Below, in pieces: positions 1 through 11,861 of a DNA stretch of 64,000 nucleotides. How positions within the stretch are numbered: the stretch's first letter is position 1; each line of letters opens with the position of its first letter. Below the pieces are notes generated by a model. It had not been told where the DNA came from and did not search any database. It was given only the letters and a program-made list of their open reading frames with translations. A program made the translations under genes and the position numbers. The DNA is from Luidia sarsii (lineage: Eukaryota > Echinodermata > Asteroidea > Paxillosida > Luidiidae), in NCBI GenBank assembly GCA_949987565.1, contig OX465113.1, positions 7,314,551 through 7,378,550 of the forward strand, in the 5' to 3' direction.

Positions 1-119
1 GATTTGTAAGCAGCTAGGTCCACCCTAAACGAGAATATTATCGGAGCTTATTATTGTATATACAGTGGTACCCTTCTCATGCCTAATGGAATAGTCCATG
101 CTGTCAAGGAATCGTGATG

Positions 120-500
120 TGGGCCGTGCCAAAAAATTATCGTCAAAAATGTGAGAATAACTTGAAAAACGATCACGTACGTTCATAGGCCTACCTGAAA
201 AAAGGAATAAAGAGTGCAACATTTTTGTGCTGTATTGTGTAGTAAGTAGTGCTCCTTTTGCTGTCTGGCTTTCTCCTTTCGGGGCCTGGTTAAAAGGCAC
301 CCGCCATCGAACGCGTAAACTTTTGACAGCTCTAGGATTCTACTTTCACACGCAACCCAACAACATGTTATTGCGCAATCTATAATATCGTGCAACATAA
401 ATCACTCCCAACTACCGTTAGTACCCATTGATTGGTACCGCTAGCAGTATCCAAGATTCACTGGTACCCACAGACAAAAAGTTCGTTGACATGTCTTGCA
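120..500. repeat. Dispersed repeat, unoccupied relative of the hAT-like insertion site
   Basis: This stretch aligns by eye with two blocks further right. Positions 128-235 match 10420-10510, and 236-500 match 13182-13450. Shared words include AACTTGAAAAA-GATCACGTACG, TAGGCCTACCTGAAAAAAG and CTTTTGACAGCTCTA. Here the two halves are contiguous across GCTGTATTGTGTAGTAAGTAG. At the other locus a 2.65-kb element sits between them. No coding potential is evident. Confidence 0.7.
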
Positions 501-504
501 CGTG

Positions 505-1950
505 CTGTTGTGCACAGAATGCGCAATGTTTAGCTGGGAGTGCGCACGGTACGGTCAAGCTTCCATAATGACTGTGTGCATGCTGCACACACATCAATCT
601 GGCGCGCAGTGCTAAGCTAAGGGCCGCGCTGGTGGCCGGCACTATATATCCCGCATGACCGGGAGCTGAAGTGTTTCGGAAAGACATTTTCGGGGCAGCG
701 TCTGGAAAAATAAAAAATAATAAACTCTCCGGAAATCGGAATGTCAACACCAACAGGCTGATACCGCTTCAGGGCAATTTCTTTTCTGATTGGCAAAACT
801 CTGACTCGTGAATCTACATGTAAAATAATGGATTGACGTAGCGCACCGCGATTTTCTGAGCCTTCCCAAGGCGCAGGTAGAAAACTTTATTTTACTTTAC
901 TTTAAAAAGAGTTCCGGTCCGGCCTGTAAAAATGTTCTTTCCCATTTTCAGTTCCCGTTCAGTTTTTTCTTTAGTTTTTTTTAATTTTAATAAAGAAAAG
1001 AAGGGGGAAAATTGTAATGAATGGCCTAACTTTCGATCCTAGCAGGACCTTCAACAGAGACTCAGATATAAAGTTGATAACTCCGACATTTTGCCTTTCG
1101 TGTGGAAAGAAAGCTACTAGGAAGACAACACCGCACAACAAAGGGGGGAACTAAATAACGCCCGAACGAGGTTGGTGTTCCACTCTGCTTGTCATTCGGC
1201 TTATAGGGGTGCTCATATTTACCCACAACACATCGTTAGTACCAAAAACAAACTGAGAGCAACTTAAATATGTATTGTTTCTTTGATACCACAATCCACG
1301 GTAAAAAGCTGGATTTTTCCAATTAAAAAATGACATGCAAAATATTCAGCTGCTGTATTGAGCACCCCTCCCATTCATAATGGAATAGTCCATGTTTTCC
1401 ACACACAGCTCGCCGCGGCGGGTCGCGGAGTGCCCTGTGTGTGCCGGGCCAGGGACTTCTCCATATTCATTCGACATTAACATAACAATAGCGGACTTTA
1501 CAGAGGGGATCTTTTAATGAGCAAGGGGACCGTCCGGGCGCCGCGCAGCGCCGCGATTTCATCCGGGAGGTGGGACGCGTCGCGCCGATAAAAATCTGTT
1601 TGACATGGTGCCTATAAACAAGACCGCCAGCGGGCTGTACCCGCGTATAAGGCGCACCCCCAACTTTGGGTTTTCACGTCGGTGAAAAAAAGTGCGCCTT
1701 ATACGCGGGAATTTACGGTAGTTTTTTCACATGTTTTTCCACTTCAACTTTCTTCCTTTCATATTAGGTTAAAGGCACCTGGGACATTTCTCTCAATATT
1801 CATTATTTTACAACTATATCTTTAACCTACAATGTAGAATGTACATGTACATGTACATGATGATGATGTATATAATTATATTAAATATGTTCTGACAAGA
1901 TAACAAAATGTAATTGTGAATACGGCTATCAAATCCATTATCACTTGCTT
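505..1950. other. Non-coding tail of the window, no gene recognised
   Basis: KDM4 intron or flank downstream of the 2082-1953 exon in gene orientation. It holds a short fossil PLE-like end (CTTTCGATCCTAGCAGGACC at about 1029), a GC-rich patch near 1395-1440 and 1530-1590, and ACATGTACATG runs at about 1840. The short ORFs here have no recognisable domain. Confidence 0.5.
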
Positions 1951-1951
1951 A

Positions 1952-2083
<132 letters not shown>

Positions 2084-2439
2084 TTAAAACAAATAGCACA
2101 TGGAAGTGCCAGTAAGTACATATACTTTTGGATAACTTCACTTTTTAAATCTCTATTTTCTGGCAGTCCCCAAGTTATCAGAACTACATGTATCAATAAA
2201 AGGGATACGCATAATTGTCCATGTAAATCTACATTCTCCAAACTAAGAATATTATTTGATTTATCATGTCATAATTAGCAATTAAATAGATGGGTAGACC
2301 CACAACAGAGACAAATACTTCACAAAGTAACATCTTGTGAAATGACAATATCAGAAATGTACATGTAAGTTTAAAAAGTACACAAGTTTCAAGCCCCTTG
2401 ATTCATAATCCTGTACATGTATTCACTGAAATATGTTAA

Positions 2440-2776
2440 CCACTTCAAACCGGGTCTTCCAAATCAGGGCACCACTATTCTCCGAGTTTTAAACAAAGAC
2501 TCTTTTCAGCCTAGAACAAAACAATATGTTGCAAGACAAGGATCTGTTTTGATGCAAGTCGCCACATAAATTGCCGGATTAGCGGCAACAACTTTTACTG
2601 TAGATATTCAAGGGATAGGGACATGTACATGTACACGTGTAGCTTTCTGCAATTGAAGACGGCACATTGGCATCGCATGTTCCACAGCTCAGCGATCATC
2701 AGACAGGCAGTGGAATTCCACCCACTGCCTTCACCGCCAACTGTACATTTGAAGATTTGACCGCCTGGAGTGGAGG
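2440..2776. mobile_element. Truncated copy of piggyBac-like MITE
   Basis: TTAA at 2436-2439 is followed by CCACTTCAAACCGGG. A body shared with the intact copy at 8482 follows: GGGCACCACTATT..CC.., TTTTAAACAAAGACTCTTTTC and GGCAGTGGAATTCCACCCAC. The copy ends near 2776 without its right TIR. There it runs into PLE-like terminal sequence (GATGACATTTTGATCCTAGT at about 2855). Non-coding. Confidence 0.65.
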
Positions 2777-3051
2777 AAAGACCTTATTGATTTATTTCAC
2801 AAATAGGCCCTATGTATTGTTCCTGTTTGTTTAACATTTCGAAAGTTAGGAGAAGATGACATTTTGATCCTAGTAGGACCTTTTCAAATGCAGTGACAAG
2901 GACAAAAACAACTAGAGATTTATGTCTGTTTGCAAAATAGAACATAACACTTTTCCGCAGATGGTTCTCTTTAAAAATGTTCAAATAAATTGGCACAACT
3001 GCATTTAGATCTCATACCCTCCATGCCAAATCATAGTAAGCATATTCAACC

Positions 3052-3600
3052 TGGGCCTTGACAGCTGAGTTACGCATGCGCGCGAAATGACCTGACACCA
3101 AGCAAAGAGATGACGGTGGTTTCTCTGATTGTGCAACATGCATGGATATTCGCCAGGTTGCAGCGTACAGTACTTTCTTGATTCATGTTGACAAAGGCCT
3201 GTTTTCACGGGACGCACGAACAATTTGCGAAGGAGGCATCTGTATAAAAATAACAACCTGGGCTTTGACAGCCGATTTACACATGGGCTTGCAAATGACC
3301 TGACACATAGAGAAGAGATGACAATGGTTTGTCGGATTGGGCAACATGCAAGGAAACGTTCTTGGCTAGACTTGATTGGTGTTGATAAAGGCTTGTTTTC
3401 ACTGGCTGCACAACGATTTGCGAAGGACAACCTGGCAAACGACAACCTGGCCTTTCACTGTCGAGTTACACATGCGCGTGAAAATTACCTGACACACAGC
3501 GAAGAGATTGTGCAACATGCAAGAAAATTTGCCAGGCTGCAGCGTACATTCTTCACTATTTTTGTGCACAAAGTCTGTGGGACAATATTCAAAAATTCGT
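3052..3600. repeat. Degenerate tandem repeat, unit about 180-207 bp
   Basis: Three successive units start near 3052, 3259 and 3441. Each carries ACCTGG(G)C.TTGACAG, GAGTTACRCATG, ACCTGACAC, AAGAGATGA, TTGTGCAACATGCA, and, in the first two, CAATTTGCGAAGGA or a variant. The third is shortened. ORFs reported on both strands here are by-products of the repeat and have no recognised domain. Confidence 0.6.
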
Positions 3601-5665
3601 AAAAATTCAAATTCATTTGTAACAATGCTCAATCGGTGCCAATCTTTAGATTTTAATAGCTACCTGCCCACTTAATTTCGAGAAGATTCACCAATGGCTA
3701 ATATACATTGTGCTTAAATCATGCATTTTGATGACGTCATGGTTGCGTCATGTCGTTTTGGCCACAAAAGGTGTTTCTAAACCATATTCCCAATACCGGT
3801 AGATTTCAAAGAAAAAATGAAAAAAATCTTGTTCCGTTGGCCAAATATGCTCGGTTGAATGTTACATTGTGAAAAGTTCATGACCTCATAAATATGAATG
3901 AGATGAGGTCACAATTGAATGGTGGCAATTTTTGGATACACCTTTTCCCAACTTAGATATAGTGCAAAATTGAAACCAATCGCACCTGCACTTTTGCCTA
4001 TAATTGATTAGAAGTTTGCCCCTTTAAAGCACTGCCATGTGACATGTCATGACGTTTTCAAGACAACTGTGGATAATTTCAGCAAGGGTTCTACATTGTA
4101 TGCATTTGCCAAGTTTGACAAAAAACATAATTTTTTCAATGGCAAAAGTGCCTTCCTGAAAATCCCTGTATAAAGTCTATGGGATTTTTCCGACAAGAAA
4201 AAGAAGAAAAGATGTCACGATCGAATGAGGGCAACTTTGGATACACCTTTTCCTAACGAGGATATAGTGCAAAATTGAAACAAAATGAGCTTGTACTTTT
4301 GCCTATAATGGAGTTTGAAATTTGCCCAACAGCCGATTTTACGAAATACTTATGACATAAATTTATGGCGTACATGTAGCTGCGCTGTAACTTGAAATTG
4401 ATTTCACGAAACTCGTCTCAGCTGCGCAACATCGGATTTTCACTTAATTTTTGAAAGACATTTTGGACGAGGCTGACCTCGGTCATATCAACGACTGTTT
4501 GAAGTACACACGCTTTGGGTACATTTGCTGCATGTAACGTTCGTAGACAATACACACGCAGCGGGAATTTCATTGGAGGCAGCCATTTGCATTTCTTATG
4601 CTGCTACACAGAAAAATGTGGATATTTTCTCACAATAGTGACGCAAGCTTTCTGAAGGAAAATTACCCGAGTCTGACGACACTCCAAATTCTCTCGCAAA
4701 TCTTCGACAATACGAAATATTTTCTATAGCGCCCTCTAATTTCGCTGTCATCGAGAGAATCCAAAGGATTTGCTCTGTCGTGCAAACAATCTATCTCGGC
4801 AAAGGGCTCTCCGATGTTCACATTGCGCTAGCAGCATCAACGCCATATTTACGACGTGTAGCAACGACTTACGCCACCTCAAGACGTGGCGTAAGTTATG
4901 CCACAAGTTACGGCGTAAGCCCCCGAGTTGCGCCATATCCAGATAGTGCGTAACTTTTGTGAAATCCGTCCTAAAGTTATTGAGCAACATACGCAATAAG
5001 ATATGGCGCAAGTGGAGTTACGCCATAAACTAATGTTTCGTTAAATCGGCTGCAGGTCTTTACAGTCCTGTCACATGACACCTGATGACGTCATGAAGTT
5101 TTCAAGGCTACTGCGCATAATTTTAGCAAAAGCCCTATGCATTTGCCAAGTTTGAAAAAAATCCAAGTGTGTTCAATGGTAAAAGTGCTTTCCTGAAAAT
5201 CCCTGTACAAAGTCTATGGCATGTTTCCAATAAGAAAAAAAAGAAAAAGTTGAGATTTATGTCTGTTGGCAAACAGAACATAACGCTTTTCCGTATTTGG
5301 TTCTCCTTAAAAAAATAAATAAAATGGCAAAACCGCGTAATTACGTATTTTAATGACGTCACGATACATCATGAGTGTTTCTAAACCATATCCCCAATAG
5401 ATATACCGCAAAAGAAAAAAAAGTAAAAAATCTCGCTCTGTTGGCAAAATATGCTCAATTGAATGTTACAATCTGAAAAGTTCATGACCTCATTTATATT
5501 CATGAGATGGGGTCACGATCAAATGAGGGCTACATTTGGATACACCTCTTCCCAACTTTATATATAGTGCAAAGTTGAAACCAAATGAACTTGTACTATT
5601 GCTAATAATGGAGTTTGAAATTTGCCCCTTTAAAGCCATGTCACATGACACGTGATGACGTTTCC
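3600..5665 (-). repeat. Minus-strand copies of the long TGACGTCA-containing repeat
   Basis: At least three partial copies lie here (about 3605-4205, 4213-4330 and 5052-5665). They are inverted relative to the copies at 40.5-43.2 kb. Diagnostic words are GGATACACCTTTTCC, GTGCAAAATTGAAACC, TTTGCCCCTTTAAAG, CACATGACACSTGATGACG and AAAATCCCTGTA(C)AAAGTCTATG. A separate cluster at about 4850-5035 repeats short TTACGCCA and GGCGTAAG words. No protein is encoded. Confidence 0.7.
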
Positions 5666-5762
5666 TCAAAATTTAATGAGATTTGAAGGTTTTCATTGTG
5701 AGAATAGCAGGAGTAATAGGTGTGCGGTGACAGAATTTACAATTCTCTCATGTACGTTTTCT

Positions 5763-6080
5763 CCTCCACAGAAATGTGGGTCGGTTCTACTCGTGAATAC
5801 TTACCCAAATAACATCTACCTATTTATGCATATTTCCCCTGTATTGATAAACGTCAAGCTAAGCTTTTGATCAACTGGAGTGCGCCCTCTATAACCCACA
5901 ATGCCTAGCAGCGCCACGCCCAAGATCTCCCCTTTTTTTCGGAGCGCTCCAATACATGAGCCGTGAATGGGGAGGTGGGCGGGAGTGTTATTTGGGTAAG
6001 TATTCACTAGTAGACCCGACCCACATTTCTGTGGGGAAGGAGTCTACTGTGTTCAACTTACCCAAATAACATCTACCTAT
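5763..6080. repeat. DIRS copy C terminal repeat plus internal complementary region
   Basis: The left arm (5763-5812) carries ACAGAAATGTGGGTC and GAATACTTACCCAAATAAC. The right arm (5987-6037) is its near-perfect reverse complement. The block at 6055-6079 then repeats the forward word. In DIRS elements such an internal block is complementary to both outer ends and is thought to template circle closure. The partner outer end is deleted in this copy. Confidence 0.7.
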
Positions 6081-6289
6081 GCAGAGTAGCACTGTTATTT
6101 GGAGGTGGGAAAAAGCAGTGATAGGTCTTACGATCTACAGGTACCGTAAGACCACAAATAAAGGTAAGATATCCGCCAACCATAACTGATGGTCCTGGCT
6201 GTTTTCAGGGAGCATCTCTCTCGAAGGCAGCCCTCTGGATTGCTGACCTTGCTGCAGTCAGCACTGTCTTGCCTGAGACACCCTCCGAC

Positions 6290-7727
6290 TACAGAACGTC
6301 CCTCAGATAGCATGAGGAGAATGTGGGGGTGACTTCCAGCATGCTGCTTTGCAGATATCCCCCTCTGAAGTAGGCCCATGAGGTGGAGATGGCTCTCACA
6401 TCGTGGGCACGTACCCTGTAGTCTCTGTCGAACATGGCTGCGGGTGCCTGTCAGTTCGGATTAGCAAATTTAATGGCAGATACCACCCAGCGCTGTGGGG
6501 ATGAGTCGTTATTACAAGCAATTGTTGATTATCCCCCCTCAGGTGTTTTGTCCGCGACAAGTACCATTTGGGGGCCCTGATTGGGCACCAGAGTTTGTCC
6601 GAGAGGACCCCTAATTGTGACCTGATGCTGGGTAGAAAGGTGTCTGGTGGGTTGAAAGAGGAGGTTTGGTTCTTGGTTATTACTTTGGGAAGCAACGATA
6701 TCAGGGGAATGCATAAGCAAACATGCTGTTCCATTCTATTAGTAGTGCATCCGTCGCCCACGCTTGTGGGTACGGATATCTGGTGCAAACCACCGGAAGT
6801 CTTGCATTCTCGTCTGGTGAGAACAGGTCGATGTGGGGTCTGCCTGTAAGCATGAAGATCGTCTGTACCACCTCGCGATGAAGGGTCCATTCGGTAAGAA
6901 TAACCGTCCTCCTTGGTTTTGCTATGCCCAGTCTTAGGTCGAGGATTGCTTCAAGGAAGGTCGGGGTTTGCTACGGTGTTGGCTGGGATTTCTCGTGATT
7001 GATGATGAATCAGGGTCGTTAAGTCGTAGGTGCATCGAATTGCTTTTGCAGTGTCTGTGCTTGACTGCTTAATCACTAACCAGTCGTTGATGTACTGGAA
7101 AATCATGATACTGATTTTGCAGAGATGTGCTGCCAATGTCCCGGTTATTCGAGTGAAGACCCTTGGTGACGTGGAAAGTCCGAAGGGAAGGGCCGAGAAC
7201 TCGTAGGTTTGGCCTTTGTACCTGAACAGGAGGAACTTTTGATGCCCTTGGTAAATTGGAATGTGGAGGTAGGCGTCTTTTAAGTCTAGGGATGCCGCCC
7301 ACGATGGGATTGGCACTGATCTCATAAGGTTACAAGTGTGTCCATGCGAAACCTGCGAGGACGAATGAACTTGTTCAGTGGTTTCAAGTTGATGATGGGT
7401 CACCATTGACTGGAACCCTTTTGGGGGTTAAAAAGAAGGTTGAAAGGAATCCATGGAGTCCCTGCCTCGGATTGACTATTTCAATTGCTTGTTTTTTTTA
7501 GGAGGGAGGAGATCTCCCCTTCTAATGCCATGTACTTCGCCGGGTCGGTTAGAGCTGGTGTAGTGCAGAGTATCGTGTCCAGAAGAGGGGTACTCGTGAA
7601 CTCGAGTTTGTATCCTTGACTTATCGTTGCGATAAGCGGGTGACCCGGGTGTGTGCCACGCACGTTCGGGGGTAGCGGGTCCCCTTGTGTTGTTCCCCGA
7701 ACAGGGCGTCCGCCGCTGGTGAACCAC
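6290..7727 (-). pseudogene. DIRS copy C RT/RNase H and tyrosine recombinase remnant
   Basis: Read right to left, the minus strand shows pieces in several frames. An RT entry region (ISQGYKLEF) comes first, then the RT core SLDLKDAYLHIPIYQGHQKF and FSALPFGLSTSPRVFTRI. The catalytic box reads YINDWLV, so the first Asp of Y-x-D-D is Asn. RNase H C-terminal and connection remnants follow (near 6550-6890). The recombinase C-terminus HDVRAISTSWAYFRG and TFSSCYLRDV lies at about 6290-6400. The His-x-x-Arg and the Tyr nucleophile region survive, but most of the recombinase is deleted. Several frame breaks make it non-functional. Confidence 0.75.
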
Positions 7728-7775
7728 GAGTAACTGATTCCGACGTCTCGGGTATCACCGTGGGTGATTGTGGGT

Positions 7776-7830
7776 CCGGCTTTTCTGCTTCGCTGAAGCT
7801 GCGGAAAAGCTAAATTGGGACATGGCTTAA
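7776..7830. repeat. Single AGCTTTTC-type hairpin at a repeat junction
   Basis: GGCTTTTCTGC...GCGGAAAAGCT forms a hairpin of the kind found in triplets at 38.2, 41.4 and 42.6 kb. It sits where DIRS copy C ends and PLE-like sequence begins. Confidence 0.45.
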
Positions 7831-9465
7831 AGACAAAAGGACAGAGAGGATAGCCAATAGGGTGGGATCAAAGGGAAGGAATTACAGTAGGTAGTACAGT
7901 TGGAAAGATGAAAGGGAAATCAATTGGGATTTTCCTGAGGGGAGGAAAACATGGATGGTACAAAGTGACTAAGAGAATCTTAGGATTGTCCTTAGGACCA
8001 GAAGATTTTTCTTTGAGTGCCAAACTTCTAGAAATGCATCAACTGGGCTTTGTCAATGAAATTCTTCTCTTGAGCTGTAGCCTCTTGTAACCAAGTTTGT
8101 GGCCAATACTTGTTTGTGACAGAGAAATTTGAGTCATTTGAACATACTGTACACACCTCAACCAGAGAGGCCTCTCTATATGCTATACCAGTCTTAAAGT
8201 GTCTGGGGTGGCAACTGCAGGAATGGAGGTTTTGATGAGAGTTGGTAGGTTTAGAATAAAGGGGCAAATTTCATGGAGCCGCTTAGGCGTAACATTTTGT
8301 TTAGCATGAAAAGTATTCCTTGCGTAAGCAGGATTACAGACCAAATTGTTGAGTGAGGTTAGTTGCTTTGGACTTTTATTCCACCATCCTTTTCTTTGTA
8401 TGAAACAAAAGTGAAATTTGAGTCGGCAAGCTGATCTTATGAATCCTGACATTTTGGGCTTAAGCAGATTTTGGTGCTTAACCTCTTCGCACCGGGACCT
8501 CTGAAATCGGACTCCGTTGGTTTGACTATGCAACGGGGCCCTCTGAATCCGGGCACCACTATTGTCCACATTTTAAACAAAGACTCTTTTCAGCTGAGAA
8601 CAAAGCAATACGAATCAGTACAAAGACCCTTTCTTGACGCAAGTTGCCACATGAATTGCACAATTAGCAGCAGCAATTATGCAATTGTGGGACCTTTACT
8701 GTGGATGATCGAGTAATACCACTGAAAGCACGCGGGGGACAATGTGTTGGCATGCCACGCAGCCCAACGGTCATCGGTCAGGCAGTGGAATTCCACCCAC
8801 ATTCTTCACCGCAATCAGGTATGCTCGATTGTGGCCGACCAACTCGAAGATTTGACTACCTGGAGCGGAGGCTGGAGTCTGCAGTCAGGGATCGTCAGTA
8901 CCGTACGGTACACGCACACACACAAGTCCGTTACGGTCCATTGACAATGCACAATGGGCCCTTTTTCGAACGGATAATCTCTTGACATTTGAAAATGATG
9001 CATTGTTCAAAAAACCCTGAATGGCGGTTATGGGCGCTGTAAAACCACCCGACGCGAAGTGGTTAAGCAACTCCATAAAATTGGGCCCAGGTCAGTAGTT
9101 ACAACTGTAGCTGTCATCTTTCCGAATGGTGTCATCCAGAAAAAGGGCTTGGTGGAGTGACTTGTTCCCACGTGAACTTCATGGTGCTATGGAATGAGTT
9201 CATGTGGTCAAAGAAGCCATTCAGGTTCCTGTCTTCCCTAGACCAAATGAGGATGTACATGTATATTCTCATGATTCTCTACCAAATCCAGGAAGACAAG
9301 GCACTGCACTGACCATGTACATTCTCTAAGGTCACTCATGAAGAAGCAAAGGAGCCATGCATGTGGCCATAGCAGTTCTATGTTTTTGGAGAGTGTTAAC
9401 CACAAAAGGAAAAACAAATTTTGTTCAAAACTAGTCTGATGAGAGTGGTAGTAGGGCCGTTCCAA
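7830..9465 (-). pseudogene. Penelope-like element RT fragment, split by a MITE
   Basis: Minus-strand PLE reverse-transcriptase remnants lie on both sides of a MITE (8482-9062). The left part (about 7905-8270) encodes LYSKPTNSHQNLHSCSCHPR and HFKTGIAY. The better preserved PLE at 27.7 kb has LYSKPTNTHQYLHSSSCHPI followed by HCKTGIAY. The right part (about 9119-9465) aligns in DNA with the palm region of that PLE (TCCAGAAAR.GG, CCCA.GTGAA.TT, GTGGTCAAAGAA). Frameshifts and stops are frequent. Confidence 0.7.
8482..9062. mobile_element. Non-autonomous piggyBac-like MITE, intact ends
   Basis: The 581-bp element is flanked on both sides by TTAA (8478-8481 and 9063-9066), the piggyBac target duplication. 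The termini are inverted: CCTCTTCGC at the left and GCGAAGTGG at the right. Internal landmarks (GGGCACCACTATT, TTTAAACAAAGACTCTTTTC, GGCAGTGGAATTCCACCCAC) recur in copies at 2440 and 13905. It has no transposase ORF, so it would need an enzyme supplied elsewhere. It interrupts a PLE fragment. Confidence 0.8.
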
Positions 9466-9639
9466 CCAACAAAATAGCAATTTGAATCTTGATTACAAAA
9501 ACAGGTTTTTGTTTTCGTGTCCACACAGGCCAAAAAATCGCATCACAAAAATCGCAAACCGATTGTGGTTAGCAGTTGTGGTCAAATGGTGGGTGTGTCC
9601 ACGCAGGGAGCCATATAAACAAGCATGACACTTCCTGTT

Positions 9640-10120
9640 AACCAGAGCATGAGCGGTGAATTGTGAAATAAAATTAAAAAACGGAGATGTTGTAAACCGG
9701 AGATGTTGTAAGATTTGGGGTACTTGAGAGTTGATGCATTGTAGGAATTAACAGGATTGGGGACATAAGGCAGTTTTGTCACTGTAGAAAAATGCAGGAT
9801 ACGGGTTACTAGGCTCAATGTGATGCAGGATGATCTTGTAGGATTGGGGCCCCATGGGACAAACACCAAAATAGGATTTTGAAGGATTCGGGTCAAGTGG
9901 TTATAAATGTATACATTGTGATTGTAACGTTTATTAGCCACAGAAAAACAAATGTTGTTTGTTGTCCTTTCATTAATTTCAAAACAGTATTACAGGATTG
10001 TGTAGGATTTGGATCATATGGGGCTTTTAACACTGAAGGATTGTAGGATCTTGCAGGATTTGGGTCATGAGCTACAAAAAAGGTGTGGGGAGTTAGGGTT
10101 AAGTATTACGAGCAAGATAT
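9640..10120. repeat. TAGGATT-type degenerate repeat
   Basis: Diverged repeats of AGGATTYGGGKCA and TTGTAGGATTTTGCAGG. The segment at about 9706-9810 (ACTTGAGAGTTGATGCATTG, GCAGTTTTGTCACTGTAG, AAAATGCAGGATAC) is homologous in inverse orientation to 50140-50262, the left flank of the intact-ended DIRS element. No gene is seen between 9480 and 10518. Confidence 0.6.
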
Positions 10121-11354
10121 TCAACCCCATGAAGGTTGTCATGGTGTTTAATGGAAAGATGGGAGAAGATGTTGACTTGAGAACTGACTGCTTGCACATA
10201 CCGTACCAATCAAAAACAATTAGACTCCACACAAAAGTCCTTTCGCAAATTTTTTGTCCGCAAAGCATGCGCGATTTAGAAATTTTGGCCCGCCCCCCCC
10301 TAAATTGCATGTTAAGCGAAAAGCTTTCGCGAAAAAATAGGTTTTAGTCAGCCGCCAACACGCCTACTCACTGAAGATGGACTGTACTAATCAGGTATGG
10401 TTGGGGTTCTAGTCAGCCGTGCCAAAACTTTCTCGTCAAAAATGTGAAAATAACTTGAAAAATGATCACGTACGTAGGCCTACCTGAAAAAAGGGAATAA
10501 AGTTTGCTGTATCGTGAACAGCGGCATAGCCAGGATTTTTTTCATGGGGGGGCGATGGGGGGGCTGCCAAATTTCGTGGGGGGCGGACTGTAGTTTGGGC
10601 GGTTTTTCAGTTTTGCCTTGGAGACGGTTTTGATTTTTGCAGAACCATGAATGGTTAATCACCTTTGTTGTTTTTTTCACATGAGTTAAAAATGCAAATA
10701 ATTAAGGCAATATTGTCGACCAAATCGTCATAAAAAAACGTCTTGTGGGATTGTACTCGTCCTCGTGATTTGTGCACGCTGCGAGACCACCGTCCAGTGT
10801 GTGTGCACTCAGTACTACCGGAATGATTAGTAGACTTCCACCAGTCTTTACACACTTGTTTTCTAACAAATAATGTAATGTTTATTGCATGTGCAGGCAT
10901 AGTTTATAGAGCTCCCTATGATAACAAGTTACCAACGATGTTTCGCGTTTCGCGGTCAACAGAAGTACGCGCTCCGACCAGTCAAACAAATCAATGCCGA
11001 ACGTGACTGTATACAAAAATATATTTGTCTACCGGATATAAACTTAAGATCACTCGACTATACTTGTAAAGGTTTTCAAAAACCCGGGCTTGTGAAAACA
11101 TATTAAAGTAATGTAGAATTCTTGTCTCTTAGAGCGGTTTGAGAGGCGTTATAGCGCGACGAAAATCGTTCAACTTGACCCTAAAGCCGCGCGTTATGAA
11201 ACCTTTGACAAAATTGACGCGCAGTGCACCCGACGACTGAGACAATTTTCAATAATTTATTTTATGTAAGAAAAAAATGTTTCTAGAATTCAAGAGAAAT
11301 TTAGGATTTGCCTGATAGTTTTGGAGATTTCGGAAGTTGAAAATTGCATACTGA

Positions 11355-11768
11355 TCCGTCCTACGCGGCCATTTTTTGCTTCAGTGAGAATCACAGATTT
11401 CAATAATGGTCACTTGTATTACTCACGTTTGGGGAAAAAGGAGAAATTTCCCCTCATTTGATTGAGAACATTCTCTCCCGTGCGACGAGCCAAAATTAGG
11501 CGGCCATCTTGGATTTCAAATTGAAACGGTTATACTGTACAAGTATACACGCAAATCAGTGATGTTTTGACAGGTCCGCAAGCACCTTGACATCATCAGT
11601 TTACATAAAACGTGCACAGTAATACTGTGCTCGTCGCACGGGAGAGAATGTTCTCGATCAAAAGAGGGGAAATTGCTCCTTTTTCCCCAAACGTGAGCAA
11701 TACAAATGACCATTATTGAAATCTGTGATTCTCACTGAATCCAAAAATGACCACGTAGGATGGTGATA
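11355..11768. repeat. Inverted repeat inside the hAT-like element (inner foldback 1)
   Basis: The left arm at about 11365-11490 (GTGAGAATCACAGATTTCAA, ACTCACGTTTGGGGAAAAAG, CATTCTCTCCCGTGCGACGA) is reversed and complemented at about 11630-11765. The spacer is roughly 140 bp. Non-coding. Confidence 0.75.
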
Positions 11769-11861
11769 CGGGTGTTTTCGGCGGTAAATCTGGGGGTTTC
11801 GGTCGGGTAGTTTTTCGGTTGAAATGTGTTAGCAGTTTGTACTCACCAGCTAGTCCAAGTA

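Larger units (their letters stand above)
5763..7740 (-). mobile_element. 5'-truncated DIRS-type retrotransposon (copy C)
   Basis: A minus-strand element fragment. Its 3' side shows DIRS architecture. A terminal repeat at 5763-5812 is followed at 5987-6037 by its reverse complement, and then by 6038-6080 with a second terminal-like block that repeats ACTTACCCAAATAACATCTA. This is the layout of a DIRS internal complementary region. Inward (rightward) lie remnants of the tyrosine recombinase, RNase H and RT. The 5' end (Gag and left terminal repeat) is missing beyond about 7740, where a hairpin and PLE-like sequence follow. Confidence 0.75.

Noticed and set aside
4850..5035. Regulatory array of TTACGCCA words
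   Set aside because: Short, irregular cluster without defined spacing. It may be part of a repeat and is not strong enough to list as a site.
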